Assembly: GCA_003427395.1 (NCBI GenBank)
Contig: BFEA01000091.1
Span: 1,171,977-1,195,253, forward strand
Direction of reading: 5' to 3'
DNA from: Chara braunii
Lineage: Eukaryota > Streptophyta > Charophyceae > Charales > Characeae
DNA length: 23,277 bases
Shown here: piece by piece, positions 8,240 through 15,988 of the stretch
Position numbering within the stretch: the stretch's first letter is position 1
Layout of the letters: the number at the start of each line of letters is the position of its first letter
Program-made: the position numbers and the translations under genes
The notes under the pieces: generated by a model
The model's input: the letters and a program-made list of their open reading frames with translations, nothing else
Databases searched by the model: none
What the model was told of the DNA's origin: nothing

Positions 8240-8759
8240 GAGACTTGGCGGTGATCATCTATCACTTTACCGCTGTGCAATTTAGATAGAGTACCCATTC
8301 TGCATCTTACCCTTTTTTTTTGTTTTGTTTCTCATAAACTGAAANGAGATTTCAGAACAGGCACTGTTGAGCNAGGGGACGAACTGTGCGGTTGCCATCT
8401 CATTTATAATTGCNTTGCNCTGTTTCTATTGCTAATNAGTCTNTTTAGACAAGAAAGATAAACGGAACAACCTNNCGTCTAAAAAGTGAACGTTTACATC
8501 TTGTCTCCTCATAGGGTTAGAAAAGTCAACCTGCTGGTCGCTGAGGACCTCTGAAGCGGGGACAGTGAAGTGACAGGCACTGTTACCCCTGGCTTCAGCG
8601 AAATGCAGGAGCCCCTCCCCTGGTTTCCTCACAACTTTGGCGTCGTTGCCGGGGAGGGGAACTGCACCCTCCAAGGCCGCGGCCTTCCCCAATCAACGGG
8701 GGTGCCCTGGCTAATTAGCCGGGAGTTAGTTAGATCCGAATACCTTGATTAGTGAATTT
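8240..8759. other. Mixed non-coding stretch with GC-rich island and palindrome
   Basis: Includes the second N-containing patch (8345-8475), then a GC-rich island from about 8560 to 8730. The island holds the 14-bp palindrome AAGGCCGCGGCCTT (8673-8686) and a GGAGGG...CCCTCC inverted repeat just before it. An 86-codon minus reading at 8432-8692 (beginning MGKAAALEGAVPLPG) is protein-like in part but includes N bases at its end and has no recognisable domain. I leave it uncalled. Confidence 0.35.
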
Positions 8760-10566
8760 TTATTAATTTTTATTAATTTCGAATTTCGTTTTTCTTAAAT
8801 ATCTCCTTATCTGCGCAATTTCACGCAAACTTCGTTGGGAACAAAGTTCGTCCTTACGACGAGACAAATTTTTGGACACAGTTCCCGAAAACTTCTAACG
8901 GTCGAATTTTGAGAAAATTAATGTTTCTTAATTTTTTATTTATTAATTGGAAATTTTCAGTTTTTTTTATTATAAATTTTCTGGGAATTTGGTTTATTTT
9001 TTAGAGATAACTTCTGGACAAAAGTTGTTCAGATGATTTTTCCCGTTATTTTGATACCCTGGACGGGACGAACGGAGTTAGTTAGAGGTAAAAACAACCA
9101 GTAACAGTGAAGAAAATAAACGAAAAAATATATATATATATATATTTTCTTCAGAATTTTGTGTCAAATAAGAAAAAGAGGATTAAGAGACAGTGATCCA
9201 TCAAAGTTTTTGCAAATATCGAGGGTAGTAGACGGAGAAATTTTGGAACAGTGCGTGTGCTGGAACAGAGCGTGCGATTGCGCGCAAAGCTGCAAAACCG
9301 TAGTTAGTTAGACCCTATTTAGGGGAAACCCTAGTTAGGAGAAGTTTTATCTAGGGTTTTAGGGTTGGATAACAACCTCGAGGAGCAGCTAAAAAGTCAG
9401 AGCGAAATATATCTGGATTATTTTGCTTTTTTCCTTCTCGGCATTTTCTTATAATTAATTGAAAGAAAATACTTAAAATATCAAAAAAGAATTAATTAAA
9501 GTTTGTTATATATATAAAAATCCGCCCATTGTTTCTTTTGGACGGTTGCGCTAGGGGCGACAGTCCGGAACCCCATCCCAACAGGGGGAGGGTGAATGCT
9601 GTGGAAATTTTCTGAAATTTTGTGTATTTTATCGAATTAATTATAAAATAATTAAAGAAAATACTTAAAAATCAATTAAAATTTTAAAATATTTTTTCGA
9701 AAATTATATCTTTTTGATACACCCCCTCGGCAATATTTTTGAGGCCTTCGGCCAAGCCCCATCCCCACGGGGGGAGGCGAAGTGCCGCCGAAATTTTCGG
9801 AAATTCGTAGAAATTTGCTGGGGTCTTCTTAAATCAAACAAATTTGCATAGAGACATATATAAGGAATATAAATATATGTAAGGTAAGAAACAGGGTATA
9901 TCTTGCATAAACATAATTTTTATAAATTAAATACAGTAAAACACAGAAAAATTCCCTAGATAGGGAAAGGGAAAGGGGAATTAGAGTGAAAAAGGTACAA
10001 GCTTGATCCCTTACCCCCTTTTAGGGGTTGGGTGCAGCGACGAGAATTTTTCCTAACTAAATTTATTTATTTGGTATTTATACAATATAAATTCAAAATA
10101 AATAGTTAGGGTGTACCGGAAAGAGAAACGTACTTGCCGCACTACTCTCTAGGGGAAACCTTGTATGCCCCTAGGCAGTGGAGGAGAACCAGTAGGTTTT
10201 TGTAGAGTAAAAGTAATTTCATTAATTTTAAATTATTAGAGTTCCTTAAAAATAAAAAAATGGCTTAGAAAAATAGATGAAAGAAGGTGACGACCTTCTA
10301 ATTTTGGTTCTTAGATAGAGGGTGACATCTGTACTCCGGAGGGGTGACTGGAGCAGCCACAGGCAACGTTCCCTCGAACAGAGCACACGCTTTGTATTCA
10401 AGGGAACTTGACTATAGGGCCTGTTAGCTTTGTTTAGGGCAGGAATTCCGCCCTTTGATACTTTAGGGGACTCTTGGGATAGATTGAAGATACATCGACA
10501 GCGTATTATCGGGGCTCCCAACGAAGGGAGGCGAAGCGCTGCCAAATTTTTCTTAGAATCGACAGT
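8760..10566. other. AT-rich non-coding block
   Basis: Strongly AT-rich sequence with TTAATTTTTATT and GAAATTTTC words and a short (TA)n run near 9128-9144. It has no ORF worth calling, and its composition contrasts sharply with the GC-balanced coding cluster that follows. Four GC-rich hairpin units, listed separately, punctuate its right half. It may be an intron in the element's leader, because it ends at a polypyrimidine tract, or a nested insertion. AG|GTAAAA near 9086 is one possible donor, but many GT sites exist. Confidence 0.5.
9571..10550 (+). repeat. Dispersed GC-rich hairpin units in AT-rich DNA
   Basis: Copies begin near 9571, 9757, 10014 and 10515. Each has a C-rich arm (CCCCATCCC or similar), a short loop and a G-rich arm (GGGGGAGG or similar). 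A GCGAAGYGCYGCC-like segment and then AAATTTT or AATTTTT follow. The copies at 9571 and 9757 are the closest match. A weaker possible copy lies near 10335. Units of this kind resemble GC clusters of organelle genomes or small hairpin transposons, but I cannot assign them. Confidence 0.55.
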
Positions 10567-10622
10567 TTGTTTCTACTATCTTTCACTTTTTCTGCCCATT
10601 TCTCTTACTACGTCCTCTCTAG
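10567..10622 (+). promoter_or_regulatory. Polypyrimidine tract and possible 3' splice site
   Basis: About 54 bases are over 80% pyrimidine and end CTCTCTAG at 10615-10622. TTACTAC, a reasonable branch-point-like word, lies about 12 bases upstream of the AG. The composition changes from AT-rich to GC-balanced coding DNA exactly here, and the A1 reading starts 24 bases later. This is what an intron acceptor in front of the first ORF would look like; no transcript evidence is available. Confidence 0.4.
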
Positions 10623-10646
10623 CCATCAGTTGGATGTGGCCGCTAG

Positions 10647-11635
10647 GCCAGCAACGCTTGGGACGTGGAGCCCCTTGAGCTCGTAGAGGGGGATCTGGTG
10701 AAGCTCACGATTCCCGCGCGCAACGCTCAATATATTGACGGCCAGTTTGCGTGGAGGTCCATTGTCTTGTCTGCGGACGTGTGGCTTTGGACGCACAGAG
10801 AGCACCGGCCTGGACACGGGGTGGGCGTAGTGAGAGCCTACCTGTACTTAGGACCGGACGCGGTCAAGGAGGCCGCGCTGAGCCTCGCGACGACGGGGAC
10901 TAGTGACGCGGTTACCCCAGGGCTTTACGCTACCTGAGGGACGAGGTCACCGCCTTCCGAGCGGAGGACTCGAGCGACCGGTTGACGTTATTCCACGGAC
11001 GCCCTCCACTTGATATCACGAGCGAACTTGTAATAGCGCAAGACCGGTTTTTCCCGTACAACGTTTCGAGTCTGCGGGCAAAAGTCTCTGCCTTGGTTGT
11101 AGAGACCATCTTTGGAGGAATAGGCGGGGTAGTCGAGGCATACTTAGCCTATCAGGATCTCAAGGTCCTTGCCAGAGGGCCCGTTGACCTCGACTATCTC
11201 TATTATCCGCTTGCGACCGGTGAGCCTCGTTGGGGTGACGAGAGAGTTCAGTTTATAGAGCTGATCCGTTCAATAGACGACGAGTGACCCCAGTCACCGT
11301 GCGTTTGGGATTGGCTGGACCGTGATCTTCGAGAACGCCCCGAGTACGTGACCTGTATCGGGAGACTCTTCTCAGACGACTGGGGTAGCTGGTGGAGTGA
11401 GGACGCTGGGCGACCTCTGATACACGGCTATCAGTTGGCGGAGTATTACCAGGCTATAGGACATGCGCCATATCGCGTCGAGGACGAGTTCGACGACGAG
11501 GGATGGGAGCGACAGGACGACGAGGACGCCTGGGAGCCGGACTGGATCGACCCAGAGAGTGAGGTTGACGAGGAGGAGGAGGACGACACGGTGGATGCGC
11601 ACTTCCCGCGGATAGGGGTACCGATTAGGGCCTAG
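10647..11635 (+). pseudogene. A1: first copy of unknown protein family A, broken
   Basis: Three open pieces, with a frame change near 10919 and an in-frame TGA at 11285-11287, align in order with the intact neighbour A2. Piece one (10647-10934) shares D-L-V-x-L-x-x-P-A-R, W-R-S and D-V-x-L-W. Piece two (to 11284) shares V-x-E-x-Y-x-A, L-A-R-G and Q-x-I-E-x-x-R-S. Piece three, same frame after the TGA, shares G-R-L-F-S and L-x-E-Y-Y-Q-x-I. The C-terminus is very acidic (runs of Asp/Glu at 11560-11590). No ATG starts the first piece: the upstream frame is open only from 10647, so the start may lie in an upstream exon. Function is unknown. It is a decayed paralogue, diverged enough from A2 that the duplication must be old. 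Confidence 0.7.
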
Positions 11636-11725
11636 GCGAAGTGTGAGGGAAGGCGAGTGCGAGCTAGGCTAGCCGTGAGATTCGGCAGTAGAGTGAGAGA
11701 GAGAGATAGGAGATCCTGCAGGCAG

Positions 11726-12856
11726 ATGGTAGAGGAGATCGAGAGAGTCGACCTACCCTTTGGTGATTTCAGATGGCCTAGACCGCCCGAGATCATAACT
11801 CCTGACTTGGTGGAGCTTGATCTACCTGCCAGATGCGTCGCTGAGCCAGGGCTGATTGACCATTGGCGGTCGACTCGGCTGGGGCCAGACGTGCACCTAT
11901 GGTCATATACCGTTCAGACTTACGAGTCTGATCCGCAGAGGTGGCAGGCGTCCGACACGACGTCCATAGAGGCCGTAGGGCACATTTATTACTCACGTGA
12001 GGTGAGCGGCGGCGTTTATACCCAGGGCTTGGTGCATGGGTTCTGGCGGTATGAGAGAGAGGTGAGAGAGATCCTGACAGGCGTGATAGAGAGTGCACGA
12101 GAGGGGATTGAGGATCTGTATGGACCTGTCAGGGAGACGAGGATTACGTTTCGGATAGGAGGGTTTGCTTTCCCGACAGTCTGGCTGCGCGCCAGGTTCC
12201 CGATCTTTGTAGTGGAGCATCTTTGGGGCTTGCGGTGCGTCTTGGAGAGATATTTCGCGGCTCTAGAGCTCGACGGACTAGCTAGAGGGCAGACGGACAG
12301 GGACTGGATTGCCTACGCACAGTTCGTAGGCGGTCCTCTAACTGGAAAGAGAGGGATACAACTCATTGAGTTCTTACGTACTCTAGCGCCTACACCAGAC
12401 CCCCACTCTTTTTTTTCGGGCCAGCCCTTGGAGTTCTGGCTGGCACTAGATAGGGAGGTCCAGAGACCAGTGGATAGTTTGGAGGGGGTCGGACGGCTCT
12501 TTAGCGAGACTCCCGGTGATAGGCCTGCTTCCCTCATCTCTATTTGGGAGTTGGAGGAGCATTACCAGGGGATATATCCAAATAGAGAGGAGCTCGGCTG
12601 GGACGCCGATGATCGAGGTTGGGAACATCTCAGCGACGCAGAGCCTTCGGGACAGGACGAGAGACCGTGGAGAGACGTGCCAGACGCTGGGCAAGACAAC
12701 CTTGATGTCGATTTAGACAGACCGGATAGCGACGGTTGGGGGCATCTAGCTCAGGCCGAGGGACAGAAGCATATCCCCTGGGGCCGGGCTGTGGATGCAG
12801 ACGGAGACGAGGACGTGGACGAGAGTATGCCAGACGCGGGAGACAATGAAGGATAG
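11726..12856 (+). CDS. A2: intact unknown protein, family A
   Basis: This is the longest clean ORF of the ORF cluster: 376 codons from the ATG at 11726. The frame is open further upstream from a GTG at 11657, but that is not needed. Residues 1-285 form a globular-looking region rich in Trp, Tyr and Arg, with paralogue-conserved D-L-V-E-L-D-L-P-A-R (27-36), W-R-S-T-R-L-G (47-53), V-G-H-I-Y-Y (84-89), G-F-W-R-Y-E (105-110), L-A-R-G-Q-T (185-190) and G-V-G-R-L-F-S (254-260). Residues 291-376 are acidic and repeat a unit of about 38 residues twice (D-R-G-W-E-H-L at 296-302, D-G-W-G-H-L at 336-341). No signal peptide, membrane helix or known catalytic motif is visible. It uses standard glutamine codons without nonsense changes, although the gag-pol downstream is riddled with them. 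Function unknown; an element-encoded accessory or structural role is a guess. Confidence 0.75.
   Translation: MVEEIERVDLPFGDFRWPRPPEIITPDLVELDLPARCVAEPGLIDHWRSTRLGPDVHLWSYTVQTYESDPQRWQASDTTSIEAVGHIYYSREVSGGVYTQGLVHGFWRYEREVREILTGVIESAREGIEDLYGPVRETRITFRIGGFAFPTVWLRARFPIFVVEHLWGLRCVLERYFAALELDGLARGQTDRDWIAYAQFVGGPLTGKRGIQLIEFLRTLAPTPDPHSFFSGQPLEFWLALDREVQRPVDSLEGVGRLFSETPGDRPASLISIWELEEHYQGIYPNREELGWDADDRGWEHLSDAEPSGQDERPWRDVPDAGQDNLDVDLDRPDSDGWGHLAQAEGQKHIPWGRAVDADGDEDVDESMPDAGDNEG
12608..12840 (+). repeat. Internal tandem repeat coding the acidic tail of A2
   Basis: Two units offset by about 117 bases share the order Asp-x-Gly-Trp-x-His-Leu, then Ala-Glu, then Pro-Trp, then an Asp-rich stretch. 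The DNA words GGTTGGG(A/G)(A/G)CATCT are nearly identical between units. This is an in-frame duplication that lengthened the C-terminus relative to A1. Confidence 0.65.
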
Positions 12857-12960
12857 GGCATAACCGGGCATAGTGTACAGCCGGAGTAGAGGGGTGTCAG
12901 ATGATAGACACAAGGAAATAACCTCAGACGAGGCAGGAATAACAGTAAGCACTGATAGAG

Positions 12961-13197
12961 ATGGCGGACAGAGACACACTGAGAGTGACCCTTTCCTTGC
13001 AGCGAGATAGGATAGGGGGGTGGCAAGAAGAGGCGTTGGACCATGTTGCGCGACAAATCAGACTCATGACGGAGCATGCCCTGGAGATACGGAGAGACCA
13101 GAGATACGTCGAGTTTACCATCTACTTCCATGGAGCTGACGGGAGAGTGCACAACACCTACTCGACCATACTGAGCCTGAGTGGTAGAGTTGTCTGA
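12961..13197 (+). CDS. B1: small unknown protein following A2
   Basis: The ORF of 78 codons starts at ATG 12961, 104 bases after the A2 stop; stops precede it in frame. Its layout is a strand (L-R-V-T-L-S-L), an amphipathic helix with many Arg/Gln/His residues, then a strand pair V-E-F-T-I-Y-F and G-R-V-H-N-T-Y. The order helix, strand, turn with Gly and Arg-Val, aromatic strand is shared loosely with B2 (14277-14621), which likewise follows an A copy. The same layout can be seen in part of the 14905 ORF. Sequence identity is low, so homology is tentative. I do not recognise the family. Confidence 0.5.
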   Translation: MADRDTLRVTLSLQRDRIGGWQEEALDHVARQIRLMTEHALEIRRDQRYVEFTIYFHGADGRVHNTYSTILSLSGRVV

Positions 13198-13534
13198 GGA
13201 GTTAGCAACATCGAGAGATCGTGTGCGTCAAAGAGAGTCGAGTGATACAGATCGAGTGGCGAGGGGGAATGATGAGTGATTCGAGTGCATGGTGGGCATA
13301 GGTGTTATTGGAAGACCGCGCTCGGGATCGACATACCCCTTTCTGCGCGATAGGAGGATAGCATCCATTGGCCTCGTCTGGGGATGGAGTTCAGTGAGAG
13401 ACAGAGAGATTCCTGCTCCGTCAGTCACTGACTGGAACTGGGAGCGAAGGAACGAGAGGCCCTACTGTCAAGGACTTAGGTCATAGGTATTGGACGACTT
13501 GAGTTGATGAGTTAGCTTGAGTGATGAGGAGTGA
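13198..13534 (+). other. Spacer between B1 and A3 with a doubtful 65-codon ORF
   Basis: An ATG-started ORF at 13289-13486 (65 codons) has a balanced composition and an aromatic stretch (L-V-W-G-W-S, then D-W-N-W-E), but it matches nothing else in the window. It sits where the N-terminus of A3 would be expected if a frameshift separated them. The remainder holds several stops in every frame. Confidence 0.3.
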
Positions 13535-14273
13535 CTCGGCAGCTTGGCTGGCTTATGTTCTCTCACGAGAGAATCCGAATCCTATAGCGTGAGGAAACTT
13601 GTAAGACCCAGAGAGACGGCTGTTGGATATGATATTCCTCTTCCTGTGAGGTTAGAAAAGATTGACTGTGTTCCGATACGTTACCTTGGAACACGTCTGG
13701 CTGAGGGACTTTTCCTTTGGACGGTGATACTGAAAGATAGACGACCCGAAATGACTCATGACCTAGAAGGGGTGGGACATCTGATAATGGACAGAGCTCA
13801 TGATTTAGACATAGGGCTGATGCTGGCAAGGGCTAGCAGGGCTTGGTGGAGAAATGAGTTGCTGGCCAGAGTGATCGTTAATCAGCAACTGGCGAGACTC
13901 TCGGGAGGGAGGTTGTAGAAGAGTCGCTTGGTATACGGACCTCCGCATCCGACCTTCTACCCGAAAGAGGGTTAGCGATTTGGACTTCCTGCGTTCGTAA
14001 TAGGGCGGACCTACGGGAGCGTAGACCGTCTAAGCGGACCACACACTTTACGCGCTTTGGGAGGGTTTGGCTCCTCGTTTCAGGGAAGCGTACTACGCCA
14101 TTTGTGTACGATGGGGGCCACCCAGCAGAGAGACGCTTGGCGACATCATAGACGCTACTTGCTGGGTGGACTGTCTGAGGCCAGTAGATCTGATTAGGTA
14201 CTGCAAGAGACGAGCGAAGATTGATTATGTGGGGCTTGAGGACGTGAGGTTTCTCTTCGAGGTCCCAGCTTAG
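13535..14273 (+). pseudogene. A3: third, diverged copy of family A, broken
   Basis: The first piece (13535-13915) has no ATG start and aligns with the N-terminal half of A2. Shared residues are G-T-R-L then L-W-T-V against S-T-R-L then L-W-S-Y-T-V, and E-G-V-G-H-L against E-A-V-G-H-I, followed by a W-W-R helix matching W-R-Y-E. After a TAG at 13916 the same frame continues with V-Y-G-P and F-G-L-P-A, matching L-Y-G-P and F-A-F-P-T of A2. A second TAG (13973) then falls inside. From about 14065 a different frame holds the segment ending V-D-L-I-R-Y then V-R-F-L-F-E, matching the D-W-I-A-Y then I-Q-L-I-E-F part. The C-terminal acidic tail is missing. It is the most diverged of the three copies and is non-functional as written. 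Confidence 0.6.
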
Positions 14274-14276
14274 GGA

Positions 14277-14621
14277 ATGTCGGGGAGAATGGCAACTGTG
14301 ATGCGCTTAGATAAGCAACTGGTAAGCACAGGATACACTGTGACGGTACTTCACCGAGTATACATAGATGAGGACTTGACGGTGAGGGAGTGCCGACTAC
14401 AAGCCGGGGATTTGATCCGCAAACATAGGGCTGATGTGCTGGCGCAGGTGACCTTCCAGACCTCGATTTTCTATGATGTGATGGTATGGTCTCATGGTTA
14501 TATACGCGTGGAGCACTACCACAATGAGACGGTAGCAGAGACTAAGCGAGGGTATGAGGATGAACTGGAAAAGGATGTGGACAGAGTATGGAAGAGGAAA
14601 GTGAGGCGGTCGGAAGAGTAA
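14277..14621 (+). CDS. B2: small unknown protein following A3
   Basis: The ORF has 114 codons, and its ATG lies three bases after the A3 stop codon. An N-terminal strand region (T-V-T-V-L-H-R-V-Y-I) is followed by a helix with R-K-H-R-A-D-V-L. Next come aromatic strands (S-I-F-Y-D-V-M-V-W, then I-R-V-E-H-Y-H) and a highly charged helical tail ending W-K-R-K-V-R-R. The middle resembles B1 in layout, and its place after an A copy supports an A-B module. The last 34 bases overlap the next ORF in another frame. No known domain was recognised. Confidence 0.5.
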   Translation: MSGRMATVMRLDKQLVSTGYTVTVLHRVYIDEDLTVRECRLQAGDLIRKHRADVLAQVTFQTSIFYDVMVWSHGYIRVEHYHNETVAETKRGYEDELEKDVDRVWKRKVRRSEE

Positions 14622-14908
14622 GAAAGCGCATTAAAGAACCACTCTTGAACCAGGTAAAGGAGTTGGGAAATAAGATAAGGGAGAACGGTTCGTGCCAGGA
14701 AGAGGGCAAGCTGCGTAGGGTTGAGCTCGCGACGAAAGAGTTAGAGAGTCTGTTCCGAGAAGATAGAGAGTTAATCCAGGCGTGGAGATCAGACTTTGTG
14801 GAGAGGGTAAAGGCGAGAAACCTATCACGCGAAGGAGCTAAGGGAAAGTCTGCAGAGGATGTAACAACGGAGGACAAGGTAACGCAGGGGGATAGCGACA
14901 GGACATGA
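14588..14908 (+). CDS. Charged helical protein, overlapping B2 and the next ORF
   Basis: ATG 14588 opens 106 codons that begin inside B2 and end in a TGA sharing the sequence ATGA with the following start at 14905. The product is about half Lys, Arg, Glu and Asp and should be almost entirely helical, with possible heptad spacing in E-L-G-N-K-I and E-L-E-S-L-F-R-E. The tail is disordered (Ser/Thr/Asp). No domain was recognised. It could be a separate reading of a polycistronic RNA, or an extension of B2 displaced by a frameshift. Confidence 0.45.
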   Translation: MEEESEAVGRVRKRIKEPLLNQVKELGNKIRENGSCQEEGKLRRVELATKELESLFREDRELIQAWRSDFVERVKARNLSREGAKGKSAEDVTTEDKVTQGDSDRT

Positions 14909-15384
14909 GCGGGACTGCACTACACACGACAGACATGTACTCATTGCATGTGGTAGGGAGACTGAACGGACCGTTGGTGTTAGTGATCGCAGAGCTCCAG
15001 GTCCATACCAGGTTGTGCATAGTTGAGGAGGCAGAGTATGTTCGTCGTGCATTGCGGGAGGCTAGGGGAATAGGACTTTGGATTGGAGTGGAAGGAGGAC
15101 GAAGGATAAAGTACGAATTACGTACGACACCATTCGATGGGCGACCTCTGATAAGGGCGTGGTACGAGACGCCCAAAGAGGCTGAGAGGTTAAAGATAAG
15201 CGAAGCTACGAGGGTTGGGGAGCTAGGGAGAGTTGAAGTAGACGGAGCGATACTCAGGGTGCTAGCTGCTCACGACCGATACTGGAGGGAATCGATAAAG
15301 ACTTTAGAGGCCATAGAGGATAGTGGAGATGAGAGGGATTTTGAGACGTTCTATGAGATATTGGAGTTGTCGGTGATGAGATAA
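14905..15384 (+). CDS. Unknown 159-residue protein in the ORF cluster
   Basis: ATG 14905 overlaps the preceding stop (ATGA), and 159 codons run to a TAA. The product has a hydrophobic strand (L-V-L-V-I-A-E-L) near residue 25, then helix A-E-Y-V-R-R-A-L-R-E-A and the strand pair I-G-L-W-I-G-V and I-K-Y-E-L-R. After G-R-P-L-I-R-A-W-Y come two acidic helices. The helix-strand-Gly/Arg-aromatic pattern at residues 40-90 is faintly like B1 and B2, so all three may share a fold; I would not assert homology. There is no signal peptide or catalytic motif. Composition and open length make it one of the better gene candidates in the cluster. Confidence 0.55.
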   Translation: MSGTALHTTDMYSLHVVGRLNGPLVLVIAELQVHTRLCIVEEAEYVRRALREARGIGLWIGVEGGRRIKYELRTTPFDGRPLIRAWYETPKEAERLKISEATRVGELGRVEVDGAILRVLAAHDRYWRESIKTLEAIEDSGDERDFETFYEILELSVMR

Positions 15385-15523
15385 CGAGCGACTATAGCAC
15401 TGACTTTCCTCAAATGCTAGACAAATGGTCTTGAAGCTGCCTGGGAGTTAGAGGAGGAGAGACAGAGATTGTAAGCTCTTGGAAAGATAGTGGAGGTCAG
15501 TGAGGTCAGATGGGCGGTTTTAG

Positions 15524-15850
15524 ATGGCAGTAGGAGGAGAGTTTCCTTCGTTTGCGGGCTACCTGATTCAGGACGGACTAGATGATCTAGTGAGGAGGAC
15601 GGAGATGGATGCTCGAGGACTCTTGAGGGGTGTCAGTCAGGAGACATTGGTTAGGCTTGGGACTGCGATCTGCAGCAGGTGTAGAGATCCTGTCACGGGT
15701 ATAGTGCAAATCAGGAGAGGCGCGACCTTGTTGGCAGATCCAAAATAAGAGGTTTACATAGACACAGGGATTCTTAGGATAGAAGGTGAGCACGAGGTCC
15801 GCGACCGGAACGGAGTACTGGTGGCGGTAATCAGGACAGTCGAGAGCTAG
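15524..15850 (+). pseudogene. Last small ORF before gag, with an in-frame TAA
   Basis: ATG 15524 opens 74 codons to a TAA at 15746-15748. The same frame then reads on as protein-like sequence (E-V-Y-I-D-T-G-I-L-R-I-E-G-E-H-E-V) to a TAG at 15848. The continuation has strand-forming alternation and suggests the TAA is a point nonsense in a gene of about 108 codons. The overlapping frame upstream of 15520 also looks coding, so a frameshift near the start is possible. Function unknown. The ORF ends 35 bases before the 25-bp tandem repeats that lead into gag. Confidence 0.4.
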
Positions 15851-15884
15851 TATTGGAGACGAGCGCGAACCGTGAAAAGTAGAC

Positions 15885-15984
15885 AGGTCTGGGCTGCAAG
15901 TTCTGTCACAGGTCTGGGCTGCTGCAACTGTCATAGGTCCGGGCTGTAACGCCTGGCGTAAGTGCCCGACTACAACTTCTGGTA
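15885..15984 (+). repeat. Four 25-bp tandem repeats directly before gag
   Basis: Units begin at 15885, 15910, 15935 and 15960. The first two start AGGTCTGGGCTGC; the third differs at several bases and the fourth is degenerate. The array stops four bases before the ATG of gag at 15989. It lies in what would be the gag leader on a genomic or subgenomic RNA. Confidence 0.85.
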
Positions 15985-15988
15985 GCCT

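Noticed and set aside
9300-9370. Plant telomere-like words (TAGGGTTTTAGGG, AAACCCTAG)
   Set aside because: Only one or two imperfect units each; not an interstitial telomere array.
13544-13546. TTG (13544), GTG (10665, 11657, 21460) and TTG (14067, 19120) as start codons
   Set aside because: These non-ATG starts are only the first such codon in an open frame. The homology to A2 or to pol continues across or upstream of them, so they do not mark real starts.
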